64,000 bases of DNA from the NCBI GenBank assembly GCA_964017235.1, contig OZ024935.1, positions 31,041,596-31,105,595 of the forward strand, written 5' to 3'. The stretch comes from Sabellastarte sp. h YS-2021 (taxonomy: Eukaryota; Annelida; Polychaeta; Sabellida; Sabellidae). Below the pieces are notes generated by a model. It ran no database searches. It saw only the letters and a list, made by a program, of their open reading frames with translations, and was not told where the DNA came from. Below, piece by piece: positions 1-10,790 of the stretch (its first letter is position 1; each line of letters begins with the position of its first letter). The position numbers and the translations under genes are program-made.

Positions 1-583
1 CAGAGGCTAGGATAAAGTTACATTCATTCCCCTGAGGTAGGAGTTTTGACTCCTCTTTGATCCTCTTTTGTTGGCATGGTAACAAGTTCAAATTTGAACT
101 GTTATGGGATTGCAGAAAGGGATCCTCCCAGCAGTCATTGTCTCACTGAATTACTTTTGGTAATTCATTAAATATGAGTAATTATGATTTATATGATGTT
201 TTACTCATACAATTAACCTATTTCACTAATAAGTTTATGATTTTTAAATAAAAAGCAATGGTCAGCAAATGCAAGTTTTTATGATCAGTCTCTTTATATA
301 GGACGAAAATAGGACCAATTATGGTTACACTAGTTTGAATATTTATCATACTCTCTACTTTGCATATTACTGTATATGCATTTTTTAATGTAAATTTATG
401 AGCTCCCAGCCTGACATATGGTGTGATATCAGAAAAGTTAGCATATAAAATTTTTTTATATATGTATGGGATACCTGATTTAGATACTGTTTGTGTGTTT
501 TTGCACAAACAGTTCAAATCAAATATGAAAGATTGTCACTGTAGGACATAAATCTCCATGTGACAGCGGCCCAATATCAGACA
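1..583. other. Non-coding, no gene seen
   Basis: AT-rich sequence with only short chance reading frames on both strands. I see no domain, splice-flanked exon or known repeat in it. Confidence 0.6.
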
Positions 584-1318
584 AGAAAAAAACTAAAGTG
601 CACTACAGGCATCAGATAGTGCAATAAGAGTGCCTATCTATCACATGTTTTGTCAACTGTCAAACAGATTGTTGGGAAGTCTAGAATATATAGAAGAAAC
701 ACTTGTACATGTTAATCAGAAAGGCTTCCTTTCTAACATACTGTAAAACGTGAATTCTACACTCACATCATTAAAATTTATAATAATGAATTGGCATAGA
801 TAAACAAGCATATTTTTTGTAATTTTAATAGTTAAAATCTTGATACTTTTCAAGATTTTTAGCTAGTAAGATAATTATCTGAAAGTTGATGCATTGTGTG
901 TGAGTCCATTAATCATTTTTATGTTTGTCATGAATGGCTTTAAGTTAACCTTGTGTGTAGTTGACAGTCCACAGACTAGTAATGAACTTTCATCGATTGC
1001 AATTATAGTGGGAGATTGTGTCCCCCAGAGTGTAGAGTTTTGGAACAAGTACCAGCTGTACTTGGCAGTGTAAGGAGATTATTGTCTAGTCTAGGTTGAT
1101 GCCTGTATAATAAACAGAATCAAAACACAATTGAACTAGACAATAATTCACGTTTTCTAGTATGTTAGAAAGGAAGTCTTTCTGATTAACATGTACAAGT
1201 GTTTTTTCTATATATTCTAGACTTCCCAACAATCTGTTTGACAGTTGACAAAACATGTGATAGATAGGCACTCTTATTGCACTTTCTGATGCCTGTAGTG
1301 CACCTTAGTTTTTCACTT
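584..1318. repeat. Long inverted repeat / foldback element
   Basis: Positions 584-757 and 1145-1318 are reverse complements of each other over about 174 bases with roughly six mismatches, separated by a 387-base unrelated spacer. Such a structure is typical of foldback elements or a recent inverted duplication, and a transcript would make a long hairpin. No clear target-site duplication is visible at the outer ends. The short reading frame across the right arm is a by-product of the repeat, not a gene. Confidence 0.85.
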
Positions 1319-2493
1319 AATGGATTATGTTGTTTACAAATTTATGGATCATAGAGATGTGATATTTCATATGAATATTATTTGTGACTGATATTTACTC
1401 TTAGAAACTGACTTGATCTAACAAATATACTGTATATATGACCACTTTTATTGTTTGTTAAAATGCATGTATAAACTGTGTATTGTATGTGTGATGGTAT
1501 GAATGTGAAGTGCTTGTTTATATTGGAATGTTTGTTGAATGTTATTGTTTACTTTGAATGAACTTAAATACTAAATTTTAATTGTCTCTATTTTATCTAA
1601 TTTGGATCAAACGCGATATTATTTGGCATTAAATGAAATATTGAAGCATTTAAAAGTCTTTTACCATATCTCAATCCTGAAATGAGACAGTCAATATGGT
1701 TTCATCATATTTATTTTAATCTGAAAGATGATTATGTTCAGAGGAAGCCTTCCAAAATGTCAAACTAAGACTAGATGTAAATTTCACAAATAAAACTAAT
1801 TTTTATCCATGTCTAACATTGTAAATACAGATACTTGACATTCTTTGTGGTTGTTTTCAATGACTGACACATAGTATATAGTATATAGATAATAAAGCCA
1901 AGTGACCCTAAATTATATGAAGTTAAATTGCTATTGAAATAGTCACTATTTGGGTTTAACTATCTTAATTCTGTGGTCTTATAATTTCAATACATAAAGA
2001 AAATTGCTGCAGCATGTTGTAACTGGTTTTCCATATTTGGGAAAATAAACTTATTTTGGGTAAAGCTTGCAAAATGTGAATGTACTTTGGCTGACAAAAT
2101 GTTTGACTGTGAATATAGACTTGTATGGATAGTAACAATCCATAGAGGGATCTGTCAATTACAAAAAGCTTTTCCCAGAAAACTTTTTGATTGTTCACAT
2201 GCAACTGATCATACTGTAGATAACCTGTTATGGCGAGCTTTTCATGTTACTTCAGTATTTTGGTCTATTGTTGTTTGTGTTTCGTGTGTTGAAGTGCTAC
2301 AGAGTTAGGGAATTAGTTTCTTGTCTTTGTTCTTTTTGTGTTGAAGTGTACAGATTGCTTAGATTTGTATTTTCCGTGTGTCTGTGTTATAGAGCTCCTA
2401 TGAGGACACTAGTTTTTATTTTAACAGATATTGAGTTGTGAGCACAACTGCTTTTATGGTTATTACTTGAAGATCTTTTGACCACAATGTGTG
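1319..2493. other. Non-coding, no gene seen
   Basis: AT-rich sequence. Short reading frames around 1965-2441 have no recognisable domain and low-complexity composition. Nothing else found. Confidence 0.55.
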
Positions 2494-2566
2494 CACCACA
2501 TCATCTGGTGTTCACCACATCACTTGCTGATCAATACAAAATAAGTGATTACCAGATGATGTGGTG
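2494..2566. repeat. Short hairpin-forming inverted repeat
   Basis: A 17-base stretch at 2494-2510 pairs with 2550-2566 (core ACCACATCATCTGGT and its complement), leaving a loop of about 39 bases. Function unknown; it may be a remnant of a small inverted-repeat transposon. Confidence 0.6.
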
Positions 2567-2981
2567 ACTTTGATTTATTTTGTTGCAATCATCTGGTGAC
2601 CATAAGCAAAAATAAGTCATGACCAACAGATCTTGATCATGAGAAAGTAAGTGGTGAGCACCACATACCCACCGAACTAATTAATATGAACAAATATTGT
2701 GAAACCAACTTAGTATTGAATGCATTGTGGTGAAGATCATTTCATATATATTTGTGGAATGCTTGAATATACAAAATACACATTTCTCAATAAAGTTTTG
2801 ATTATTATTTTTTTAATTATTGAAAATAATTATTATGTTCTGTTCCCAATGTAACATGTTTATCATATATGCCAATATGTAATTCGATAAATTATGTCCA
2901 TTTTATAAACATCCGGGTTAGTTTCCCTGTTTTGTAAGTGTCTGATGGTTTTCAGTGCAGAATCTTGATGAACGCATATGT

Positions 2982-3001
2982 TTTCATTGCCCCCAACAAG
3001 T
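2982..3001. repeat. Candidate terminal inverted repeat of element A (3' side)
   Basis: The sequence TTTCATTGCCCCCAACAAGT is nearly the reverse complement of 11866-11885 (one indel and one or two mismatches). It lies about 420 bases beyond the recombinase stop codon. Confidence 0.4.
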
Positions 3002-3030
3002 ATTAAATGAAAGAACCCGGATGGGGAAAA

Positions 3031-3386
3031 TTTAGAATTTATTTACAATTATACTTTCAACAAATTTATATGTACAATTACAGTGATACTAAAAGAACAC
3101 AGTTTAAGTTTTAAAGATATACACAGTCTGAGGCCACCTTAGCCTAAGAACACAAGACAGGAAGTTAAAAGAGTTTAGGGTGACCCCAGACTTCCCTTGG
3201 GAGGCCTGAGGTGACCTTAAAGAAAAATAAATTTTTTATGAAAAATTTCAGATTAGGGGCTAAGGTGACCTCAAAGTGAGTTTTAAATTAAGTTTTAATT
3301 TCATTTGAAAGTTTATTAAATAAGATAGAACTGGTATATATATATATATATATAGGTAATGTTGAAGTTTAGAATTTATTTACAAT
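3031..3386. repeat. 19-bp direct repeat flanking the 3' non-coding part of element A
   Basis: TTTAGAATTTATTTACAAT occurs exactly at 3031-3049 and 3368-3386. The stretch between holds the GGTCACC-rich segment that is also found at 57986-58265, so this is probably the terminal repeat module of the element. A (TA)n microsatellite lies at 3335-3354. Confidence 0.55.
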
Positions 3387-3411
3387 GAAAGGGGAAGAAA
3401 AGATGTAAAAG

Positions 3412-3425
3412 CCCCAAACCCCAAC
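3412..3425 (-). other. G-rich motif directly after the recombinase stop
   Basis: Read on the minus strand, GTTGGGGTTTGGGG starts immediately after the TAG stop of the element A recombinase. The same 14 bases follow the recombinase stop of element C (39085-39098). In DIRS elements an internal complementary region lies near here, so this is a candidate for it; that role is inference. Confidence 0.5.
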
Positions 3426-4324
3426 CTAGGAGGTAGTGTGGAGTTGTTGTTTAAAAGTGGAGGCTACTTGGTCAGAACCATTCTGATCATGGATTATATA
3501 TCTAAAGAAGCATTTCGACGTCCAGGTGCCATGGCTCTGAATTGCCTGTAAGTCAACATTAAAGGTGTAGGTGGCACCTGAACGTCGGAAGGCGTGGAAA
3601 GTTAGGGCCAAATCTTGCATGTGGAGCTTTTTAAGGAGTGTTTTGAAATGGACTCTGACCTGTGAGTCAGTCATAGGTGTCCAAAGTCCTGACCTCTTAT
3701 ATTGAAACAGTGGAGAGTTGTGAGAACCTGGGGTGATAGGTAGCAAATTTTTTACCACCTGGACTGGACAAATAGGGTTTGTACCCAAGGAGGGAATTTT
3801 GAGAATTTTTACGGTATTTTTAGACTGCATGGTTTTGGACCATTTGATGTTAACTGAAGGCCAGGGAGAGCCAAAATGACATCCCCTCTGGCTAGCTGAT
3901 ATAAGGGGGAGAACTTTGAGGTGGAATGAGGGACCAAATTTGATAATCGAAGAAATGAAAAGAAGGCCAGTGTATAGACCGCCTTGAAGACTTGGACCAT
4001 ATATGTAAAATCACAAGATCTGACTATGAGATGGAGAGTGTCTATGTCTATAATTTTCTTAAGATTATCTTAGAATGACTTCTTCAAGACTATGGCCTTC
4101 TGAAAATGTCTGATTCTGGGATATTCAAAGATGGCCAGGGGTAGACCATATAGAGCCATCTTGGCCTTAATAGCCGACATATGGTTAGCCATTGCTGATG
4201 GTGAAATGGCATTGGCATCCAAGAATTGCATATAACTGATGAGTACAACAGGGGTTATGGTTGGAACAGTTACTTTCATAAATATTGTAAAGGCAAGAAA
4301 CAACCGAAACATACCATTGTACAT
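3426..4324 (-). pseudogene. Tyrosine recombinase, DIRS element A
   Basis: The recombinase would insert the circular DNA copy of the element without an integrase. The N-terminal helical region is at about 4324-4070. The catalytic domain follows with the first arginine in FFSFLRLSNL, then box II HAFRRSGA, then HGTW, then the tyrosine in FRYI near the C-terminus, so all five conserved catalytic positions (R, H, R, H, Y) are present. The frame is broken by a stop near 4070 and a frameshift near 3820, so no complete protein can be made. It is the last gene of the element and ends just before the G-rich motif. Confidence 0.85.
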
Positions 4325-4420
4325 CTTTTGGGTGGCAGGCCTAAAGCCATGTGAGTGGTCTGCACGGCCTTTTGAGCTAGTGAGGCCATGTTCACAGGAA
4401 AATCTGAAAATAATATATGT

Positions 4421-4963
4421 TTATATAGACCAGTCAGTATCTATTAATTCTTTATTCACGGGTATGAGAACATAGTGAGGCAACATTTGACTTAATTTAT
4501 GTCCTAGTTGTGAAATTAAGATCCACCTTGACAGCAAGTCAGCAATAACATTTGACTTACCTGGTATGTGAGTGACCTTGAGGTCAATATTCCTGGTAGC
4601 AACATGAAACTGGATATTTCTGGCAATAGCTGCCAGTGTAAGATCCCTGGTTTTACCAGAGTTCAGGACCTGAACCACAACCTGATTATCACAGGCTATA
4701 GAGATCTTACTATTTGAGCACTGATCTTTCCAAACCCTAAGTGCAAGCAATATGTTTAACATTTCCAGATAACATATGTTAAAGGTATTGTGACCCAAGG
4801 GGATGGTTAAGGTATAGACCTGATTACCCCATCTGGCACCCAAACCTTGCAGGCTAGCATCAAGCTCCATGGTAACATTTATAGGCCTGTATTCAAAGAA
4901 GGTGGTGCCATTGAAGGTGGGCAAGAAAATAAGGAACCAATTAATGTCCCTTTTTGCATCCAC
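4421..4963 (-). pseudogene. RNase H domain, DIRS element A
   Basis: This segment continues the pol polyprotein after the reverse transcriptase and would remove RNA from the RNA-DNA hybrid. The acidic catalytic set is visible in order: D in MELDASLQGLG, E in LEMLNILLALRVW, D in ACDNQVVV and D in VIADLLSRW. The open frame is about 180 codons, close to the usual size of this domain. The upstream connection to the RT is interrupted by stops and a frame change near 5000. The closest relative within the window is the RNase H of element C. Confidence 0.85.
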
Positions 4964-4999
4964 TGTGAGGGAGGTGGTACCTTTACCTCCATTGAACGT

Positions 5000-5870
5000 A
5001 GAAAGTCAAGCAAACAGTTTAGGTAGAACCTAGATGTGCACACACATTTGGAAACATACAATAAACTGCCTAATAGGGACTGGAGTTGTTTTTTTGGTAC
5101 AATTGGCTTTATGACGCCAAGAACGACACTATTGGAAGATTTCTTGTAATTTGGCGTCAGGTATTGCTAAAGTGAAGGTTTTGGTGTCTACTAAGATACC
5201 CAGGCAATTGATAGTAGTACTTGGCTTAACTAGTTTCTTTAGGGAAGCTTCAAATCCTAGATGGTGAAGTAAGGGGTACAAAGCATCAAAAGAGGCGTCA
5301 ATACACCTTGGAATATCAATCCCTATGATGTCATCAATATAATTAATGATGTCAACGTTTACACATGATACGACACACAGTGTTGCTTAAGCATTAAAAA
5401 ATGGCGCTCCCATTCTGATAACCGAACAGCAGACAAGTGTCGACGTACCAATCAACATGACGTAAGCCTAACAGGTTATAATCACCTGGGTCGAGTTTGA
5501 CATGTCAAAAGGCTCGACTCTAATTAATTTTGTACATCATGGAACCCTTACCCAGAGTTTTCATAAGGTTTGTAATGGTATCCATTGTGGGGTTTTTTAG
5601 AATGAAAGGTGTATTTAGGTAGAAGTCCTTTTGTATTCCTGTATTGACAGTGTTGCCATGAGGGAAACTAAGATCAATTATGACCCTTCAATGGGGGTGT
5701 TGGGCTTCTCCCTGGTCATGAAAGGGGACACATGCAAATTTGTGAGGGGAGGTTGGTCAAATGGGCCTAAGATGGGTCCCTGACTTATTTCCTCTTGAAG
5801 GTAAGCTTCAATATCTTGTCGATAGGCTTTTACTGAAAAGTGGTTTTCATGATGACTTTTCAAAGGTACT
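5000..5870 (-). pseudogene. Reverse transcriptase, DIRS element A
   Basis: Reading all frames of the minus strand gives a nearly continuous DIRS-type RT. A start region with HVSPFMTREKPN lies near 5720. It continues in another frame with RVIIDLSFPHGN, then a segment with DPGDYNLLGL near 5490, then the catalytic YIDD box in INYIDDIIGIDIP near 5335, and a thumb-like part to about 5100. At least three frameshifts and several stops are present. The RT copies element RNA into DNA. The long open frame at 5678-5863 is only its first part. Confidence 0.8.
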
Positions 5871-6031
5871 TGTTTATCAAAATCTAAGGGGTTACATAAT
5901 TGCTTATCCTAGTAATCATGAAGGAGACTATCCCAAATATCTTGATTCAATTGTGATTTGACTGTAATTTGAAGTTTTTTTAAAATTGAACTCTCCTGAG
6001 TGTTTTATAATGGTATGCAGGTGGAGAGGGT

Positions 6032-6505
6032 CTACATTGAGTGTTTTGGGTTTGATATCCAGAGATCCAGATCCCCTAAGGGGATATAGCCAAATTTGAA
6101 TTTAGTCTGACTATCCCACAATCTCAATGTGCTACAAGTGGACAGCTCATTCCTATGGTTAACACCCTGTTTCATTTTCAGGGGAAGATCATACTTTGAG
6201 TCTGCACTTTGTTGTTCATCATATATGTGACATGAACTTATGGCAGCAGGTTTAGCAACATTGAGGCCCTTATTGACGGTGTCACCATTTATACCATCTG
6301 TTTGTCGACGATGTGTATGTTGAATGATCTTTTGGTCTTGTGTATTGTTATTAACCACATCTGTTGAGGCTACCATAGTTTCAGCAGTGATTTTTTGCTG
6401 TGCCTCATAACGAGAACCTTTGTGGTGGACAGACCCGTCACTAAGTGACGCCTTGCCTGTAAAGTGTGAGGTGGTTGAAACCTTGTTTTTGTCTATGTCT
6501 GACAA
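6032..6505 (-). pseudogene. Linker / RT-proximal ORF of DIRS element A
   Basis: This 157-codon frame lies between gag and RT. It is rich in polar residues and ends with a segment FKFGYIPLGDLDLW, which corresponds to FSFGFIPYSEQVMP in the same place of element C; this short match and the position identify it. No enzymatic motif is present. In related elements this is the N-terminal part of the pol polyprotein or the C-terminal part of gag. It is probably non-functional here because its neighbours on both sides are frame-broken. Confidence 0.6.
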
Positions 6506-6663
6506 AAAGACGTTGTTGCCTTGTACAGTGGGGAGAACCTATTGTGACATAAAATATGGTCATTGTTCTCACTTACCTTGCTGGTATATGGCTTGGCACT
6601 TTGCCTAAGCTCATTAAGGTTGTGTCCCTTATTGTTTTTGTTAGTACTGGGTCATAAGCATTG

Positions 6664-7017
6664 TCAAGTTTGACTCTGCCGTCTTTGCTCTACAATCTTT
6701 TGCTGGGTGACCAAATTTTTTGCCCAGTGTGTGACAATAACTACACATGTGTTTGTACAACTGACCACCCAAATTGTGGTCACTTTTTGTGAACACTTGC
6801 CATTTTGGAAATACTTACAAGGGACTCCAGTTAATTCATTGGTTTTCTTTTTGTTACCAGGATTAGAGGTACTGGTGACTACTTTCAGGGCATGCACCAT
6901 TCTAATTCTGTCAATTTGCTCTGTCATGTGCCAGTTCACCTTACCTTGCTCCATCCTGCACAAAAGTAGTGCATGAGCACCTTTGGCTGATGCCCAGCCA
7001 AAGTCCTGAGCATCTTC
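6664..7017 (-). pseudogene. gag C-terminal part with zinc knuckle, DIRS element A
   Basis: The frame reads from AQDFGWASAKGAHALLLCRM through EQIDRIRMVHA to the cysteine-rich CKYFQNGKCSQK. A one-base frameshift in the A-rich stretch that follows hides the rest of the zinc-binding part. In the next frame it continues with YKHMCSYCHTLGKKFGHPAKDC, giving a C, C, H, C, C, H, C pattern as in element C. It is the direct continuation of the gag half at 10791-11429; the LINE copy 1 separates the two. Confidence 0.8.
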
Positions 7018-7164
7018 TAATCTAATCTAATGTGGACTTTTATAGCGCTTAATCTCCATCACTGATGGACTCTAAGGCGCATCTAAACATAAAGCAAGGC
7101 AGTTAGTGTTAATCAAGGGACATAGCCAGGTCGTACCAAGGAGACACAGATTTGACGGGGGAGG

Positions 7165-8980
7165 CTATGGTGGGTAGGCTTTTGCAAACAGGTATGTTTT
7201 AAGCTTCTTTCTGAAGAAGGCAACTGATGTTGCACTGCGAACATCTTGAGGGAGGTCATTCCAGATCTTTGGAGCATCAAAGGCAAAACTATGGCCAAAA
7301 TGTTTGGCTGACTTAAAGACTGATGAATGGAAAGGAGGAACTGTAAGGTATTGACAATCTGGGTGACTATGCCTAGTACTATAGGGACAACTACTAAAAG
7401 ACAAGAACGGTTCGAAATAAGAAGGAGAACCACTATGTAAAAATTTATACAGAAGTGTTGCGGTTTTGAAAATACAACGGTACTTAACAGGCAACCAGTG
7501 GAGTTTCTGTAGAATGGGTATAACATGAGCATACTTTCTATGATTTGTAACAATACGAGCAAGGGTGTTCTGAATACTTTGCAATTTGTGCTGATTGAAA
7601 CCGAAAAACCTCTGAACAGAGAGTTACAATAGTCCAGACGACTACTAACCAAGGCATTTGCAAGAAGGACTGCCACTTCAGGAGTGAGATATTTTCTAAT
7701 TCTACGGAGGTCACACATCTGAAGGAAGCACGCTTTGCAAGTCCTCTTGATATGCTCAGAGAATGAAAAATCTGTATCAAACCACACACCTAGATTTCTG
7801 ACAGAATCAACCGGATGAAGAAGGCTACCAAGAATGCTAACAGGAAAGTGAGAGGAAATCTTCTGACGTTGAGCCTTGGAACCAAAGACAATAAACTCAG
7901 TTTTTTCAGGGTGGAGCTTCAATTTACTGAGAGACATCCACTCTTGGACATCATGAAGGCAGGCATTTAGCTTGGCGAGAGCCGAAGAAGCATTCTTCTG
8001 GGAGAGATGGCTGTATAACTGAGTATCATCCGCATAAAAATGGAATTTAATATGCGGGTGGAGGCGAATAATTTTACTAAGTGGTGTTGTATAGAGTGAA
8101 AACAGTAACGGACCCAGAACAGAACCTTGTGGAACACCATAGATGAGATTGCTTAATTCAGATAGTGTGGAGCCTATCTTAATGGCCTGGCAACGATTTC
8201 TTAAGTAGGAAGCAAACCACCTTAGAACTGTTCCACCAAGACCAAACCAGGATTTAAGGTAACCAAGGAGAATATTATGGTCTATAGTGTCAAATGCGGC
8301 TGATAAGTCAAGAAGTACTAGAGCTGTGAGTTCACCGCGTGCCAGAGAGGGATGAACCTCGTTTTTTATAGACAATAAAGCAGTTTCCGTGCAATGTCCT
8401 GGCTTATATGCTGACTGATGAGGATTGTCCAGTTTGTTGTTATTAATGTGTGACGTTAGCTGCCTGGCAACGACTCGCTCAACCAACTTTGACAGGAAAC
8501 AAAGACCAGACACTGAGCGATAATTCTTAAGGTCGTCTCTGGGAAGGAAAGCCTTTTTTATGAGGGGGATGACAACCACCTTTTTGAAAGAATTTGGGAA
8601 AGCTCCTTCAAAGAGAGAATTATTTACCAACTTGGTAATAGAAGAGAGGAGGATATCAAGACAATCCTTAAGGAGGAATGTTGGTATAGGGTCTAGTGAG
8701 CAAGATTTAGTGGGGGATTCACTAATACACTTATAGACCTCGTCCTCAGTGACAGGCATAAAGGCATTGAAAGCAGGAGGCACCGAATCCGGTGCATCAT
8801 TGAAAGAGCCAGAGGTAGAAAAGGTGTCCCTGATTTTGCTTATTTTATTGGAGAAAAAAGAAGCAAACATGTCCGTGAGGCTTTTGTCTGAGCTATGAGC
8901 TGGCAGGACAGTCTCAGAGGTGTGATGCAACACCTTCCTCAATGACTGCCATAGCTTCTTGGGGTCACGACTATTTGCAG
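7165..8980 (-). pseudogene. LINE copy 1 reverse transcriptase
   Basis: The RT primes on nicked target DNA. From 8942 the frame carries the conserved LINE RT blocks: [86 protein letters not shown] and the catalytic FYADDTQLYSHL. A C-terminal segment of about 140 residues, with the block FAFDAPKIWNDLP, is in another frame (7584-7165); the shift is a one-base deletion near 7597, so the open frame running on to 7113 ends in wrong-frame sequence. A second one-base deletion near 9048 separates RT from endonuclease. In an intact copy both would form one protein. Confidence 0.9.
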
Positions 8981-10273
8981 TTATGAGATTTGTATAGTAT
9001 GAACCCTTGTCTTTATTGGCCAGTCGATTACACCAGGCAATTTGCTGCTGAGTCTTGACCTGTTCAACTCTGACTTATGTTTTCTCCACCTTCGTTCAAA
9101 TTGCCGCCTAAGAGATCGAGCCATGGGATACGAATCAGACAACCACTCATCAGACTGCTGTTTAGCCTTGCGTGAAATGATAGGAGCATGCTTGTCAAGT
9201 ACCTGTGTAACACCAGTTATGTACTGATCATAAAGTTCTGCAGCAGTACCTCCAGGGGACCGTACAAACGGTATATTATTAAGGTCATTTCTGAACTGGT
9301 CGATATCAATCCTGTGGTACCGACGATAAAAGACCCATTTGTCGATGCTGGTTGATGGGTGGGAGAAATCCAGTTGGCATCTTATGGCAGCATGGTCAGA
9401 AATGAAATCGCCAACACTAACATTTTGGACAAAATCTGAGTCGCAAGGAGATATCAAAACATCCAGAGTGTGACCCAGTAAATGAGTTGGGCCACTGACA
9501 CTTTGAACCAAACCACAACACTGAAGGATGTCGTTAAACCTGGACCTATCACCACACTCAATATCCAGATGGACATTTATATCACCACAAATGATAAAAC
9601 TGGAACCAGTCGAAGACAGAAAGCCAGAAAGAGCCAGAAAATCTTCCAGAAACTGAGTAGTACATGAACCAGGAGGACAGTACACACAAGCAGCAACAAA
9701 GCTATTGTAGTCAGACTTGAACGAAAGTATGACAATTTCAAATGACCTGAAAACTGGTGAAGAGACAATACTGGGAGAAAAGGTATTTCTACACAGAAAA
9801 CCAACACCACCTCCCCGACCAGTACACCTTGGTTTTTGGATGAAATTGTAATCAGCCGGTGTAAGAGAACTCAGGAGGCCATCAGTATCATTTGGTCTAA
9901 TATGAGTCTCAACTAGACCCAGGATATCTAGGTCACCGCATTTTATCAGGTCCTGCAGGAGAGGGCCTTTATTGCGAATGGATCTACAATTGACAAATCC
10001 AAAATTGGTCGGGCCAGGGTTTGAAGCAACATCGCCGCACAACAAAAGGAGTAGTAGTAGGTTTTTAAATTTCAGTTGTGGAGGAACCTGTTTTGTATCG
10101 CTAGTGTAACAATATTTACGGACCAAAACAGAAAGCCGAAAAATAGAAGGGATATTCCTGTCAATCTTTTCAGAATTCTGACTCCTGTCAGCATTCAGCC
10201 AGTTAAACAAGAAACCAACACACAGGAAACATATCACTAGAATGACTTTCACAACTAACATGGCCAAGAACAC
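8981..10273 (-). pseudogene. LINE copy 1 N-terminus with 2A-like motif and endonuclease
   Basis: The 430-codon frame starts with a hydrophobic segment of about 28 residues (FLAMLVVKVILVICFLCVGF). After it come about 40 polar residues, a leucine run and CGDVASNPGP at about residue 80-88. Then follows an endonuclease/exonuclease/phosphatase fold: NFGFVNCRSIRNKG, ILGLVETHIRP, VYCPPGS, the catalytic-type IICGDINVHLD and DHAAIRCQLD near residue 300. The final 20 residues are in the wrong frame owing to a one-base deletion near 9048; the true continuation is the RT. The family would nick target DNA. No separate ORF1 was seen upstream. Confidence 0.9.
10010..10065 (-). other. 2A-like sequence in LINE copy 1
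   Basis: The protein reads LLLLLLLCGDVASNPGP followed by T. The canonical 2A ribosome-skipping consensus is D-(V/I)-E-x-N-P-G-P; here the glutamate is alanine. The leucine run before it matches the usual hydrophobic upstream part. 2A-like motifs at the N-terminus of APE-type LINEs are established knowledge; activity of this variant is not known. Confidence 0.65.
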
Positions 10274-10790
10274 ACTACCCAGTCCAAAACAAAAAGGAAA
10301 CCAGAACTGTGTGAAAATAAACTGTCACAGGAAAACAAATGCAGAAAGATTGCAAAAGCCAAGAGTTAGCAAACCATAAAAGCAGAGGAACCCATAATTA
10401 CAATCATTCAAAAGCACCACAACTTGGTGATTAAGGATAAAAAACAATAAAATGACTTTAAACTATAAAATGATCACTGGGACATGAAAACCATAAAATA
10501 ATCACTGGGACATGTCAGGTGATAAGGGGGAATGTGAATTACAACAACAAAAGGGTTGGAAATACTATCAAGATAACGGGGAATGTGGGCGATAATAGGG
10601 TATACTAATATTTAAGCAATTTAAGGAAATATTAAGGAGATTAAGACACTAATTTGTTGAAGGGGACTATGTATGTTGTAAAAAACGGCAATGGAGAACC
10701 TTATAAACCAGTATGTAGCATAATTCATGCAATTTGAATAGGATCGTTTGAAAACACAATACCCGCCACGGCCTCATGCCACATGTCTTC

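Larger units (their letters stand above)
7018..10785 (-). mobile_element. APE-type non-LTR retrotransposon (LINE) copy 1, nearly full length
   Basis: About 3.77 kb inserted in the gag of element A. It has a 5' leader of about 510 bases, a hydrophobic N-terminus with a 2A-like motif, an apurinic-type endonuclease, a reverse transcriptase and a 3' end of short repeats (minus strand: TTAGATTAGATTAGA). The bases TCTTC occur at both junctions (7013-7017 and 10786-10790), a possible 5-bp target-site duplication. Copy 2 also begins with the same GTGTGGC(G/A)TGAGGC sequence, which fixes the 5' end. It belongs with CR1/L2-type LINEs in general features, but I cannot assign the clade. Only two single-base frameshifts break it, so it is fairly young. 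Confidence 0.9.

Noticed and set aside
2087-2441. Overlapping open frames on the plus strand
   Set aside because: Short, low-complexity hydrophobic translations without domain, splice support or conservation.
7113-7164. C-terminal tail of the longest LINE copy 1 RT frame
   Set aside because: Sequence after the deletion near 7597 is translated in the wrong frame; the true C-terminus is the frame at 7584-7165.
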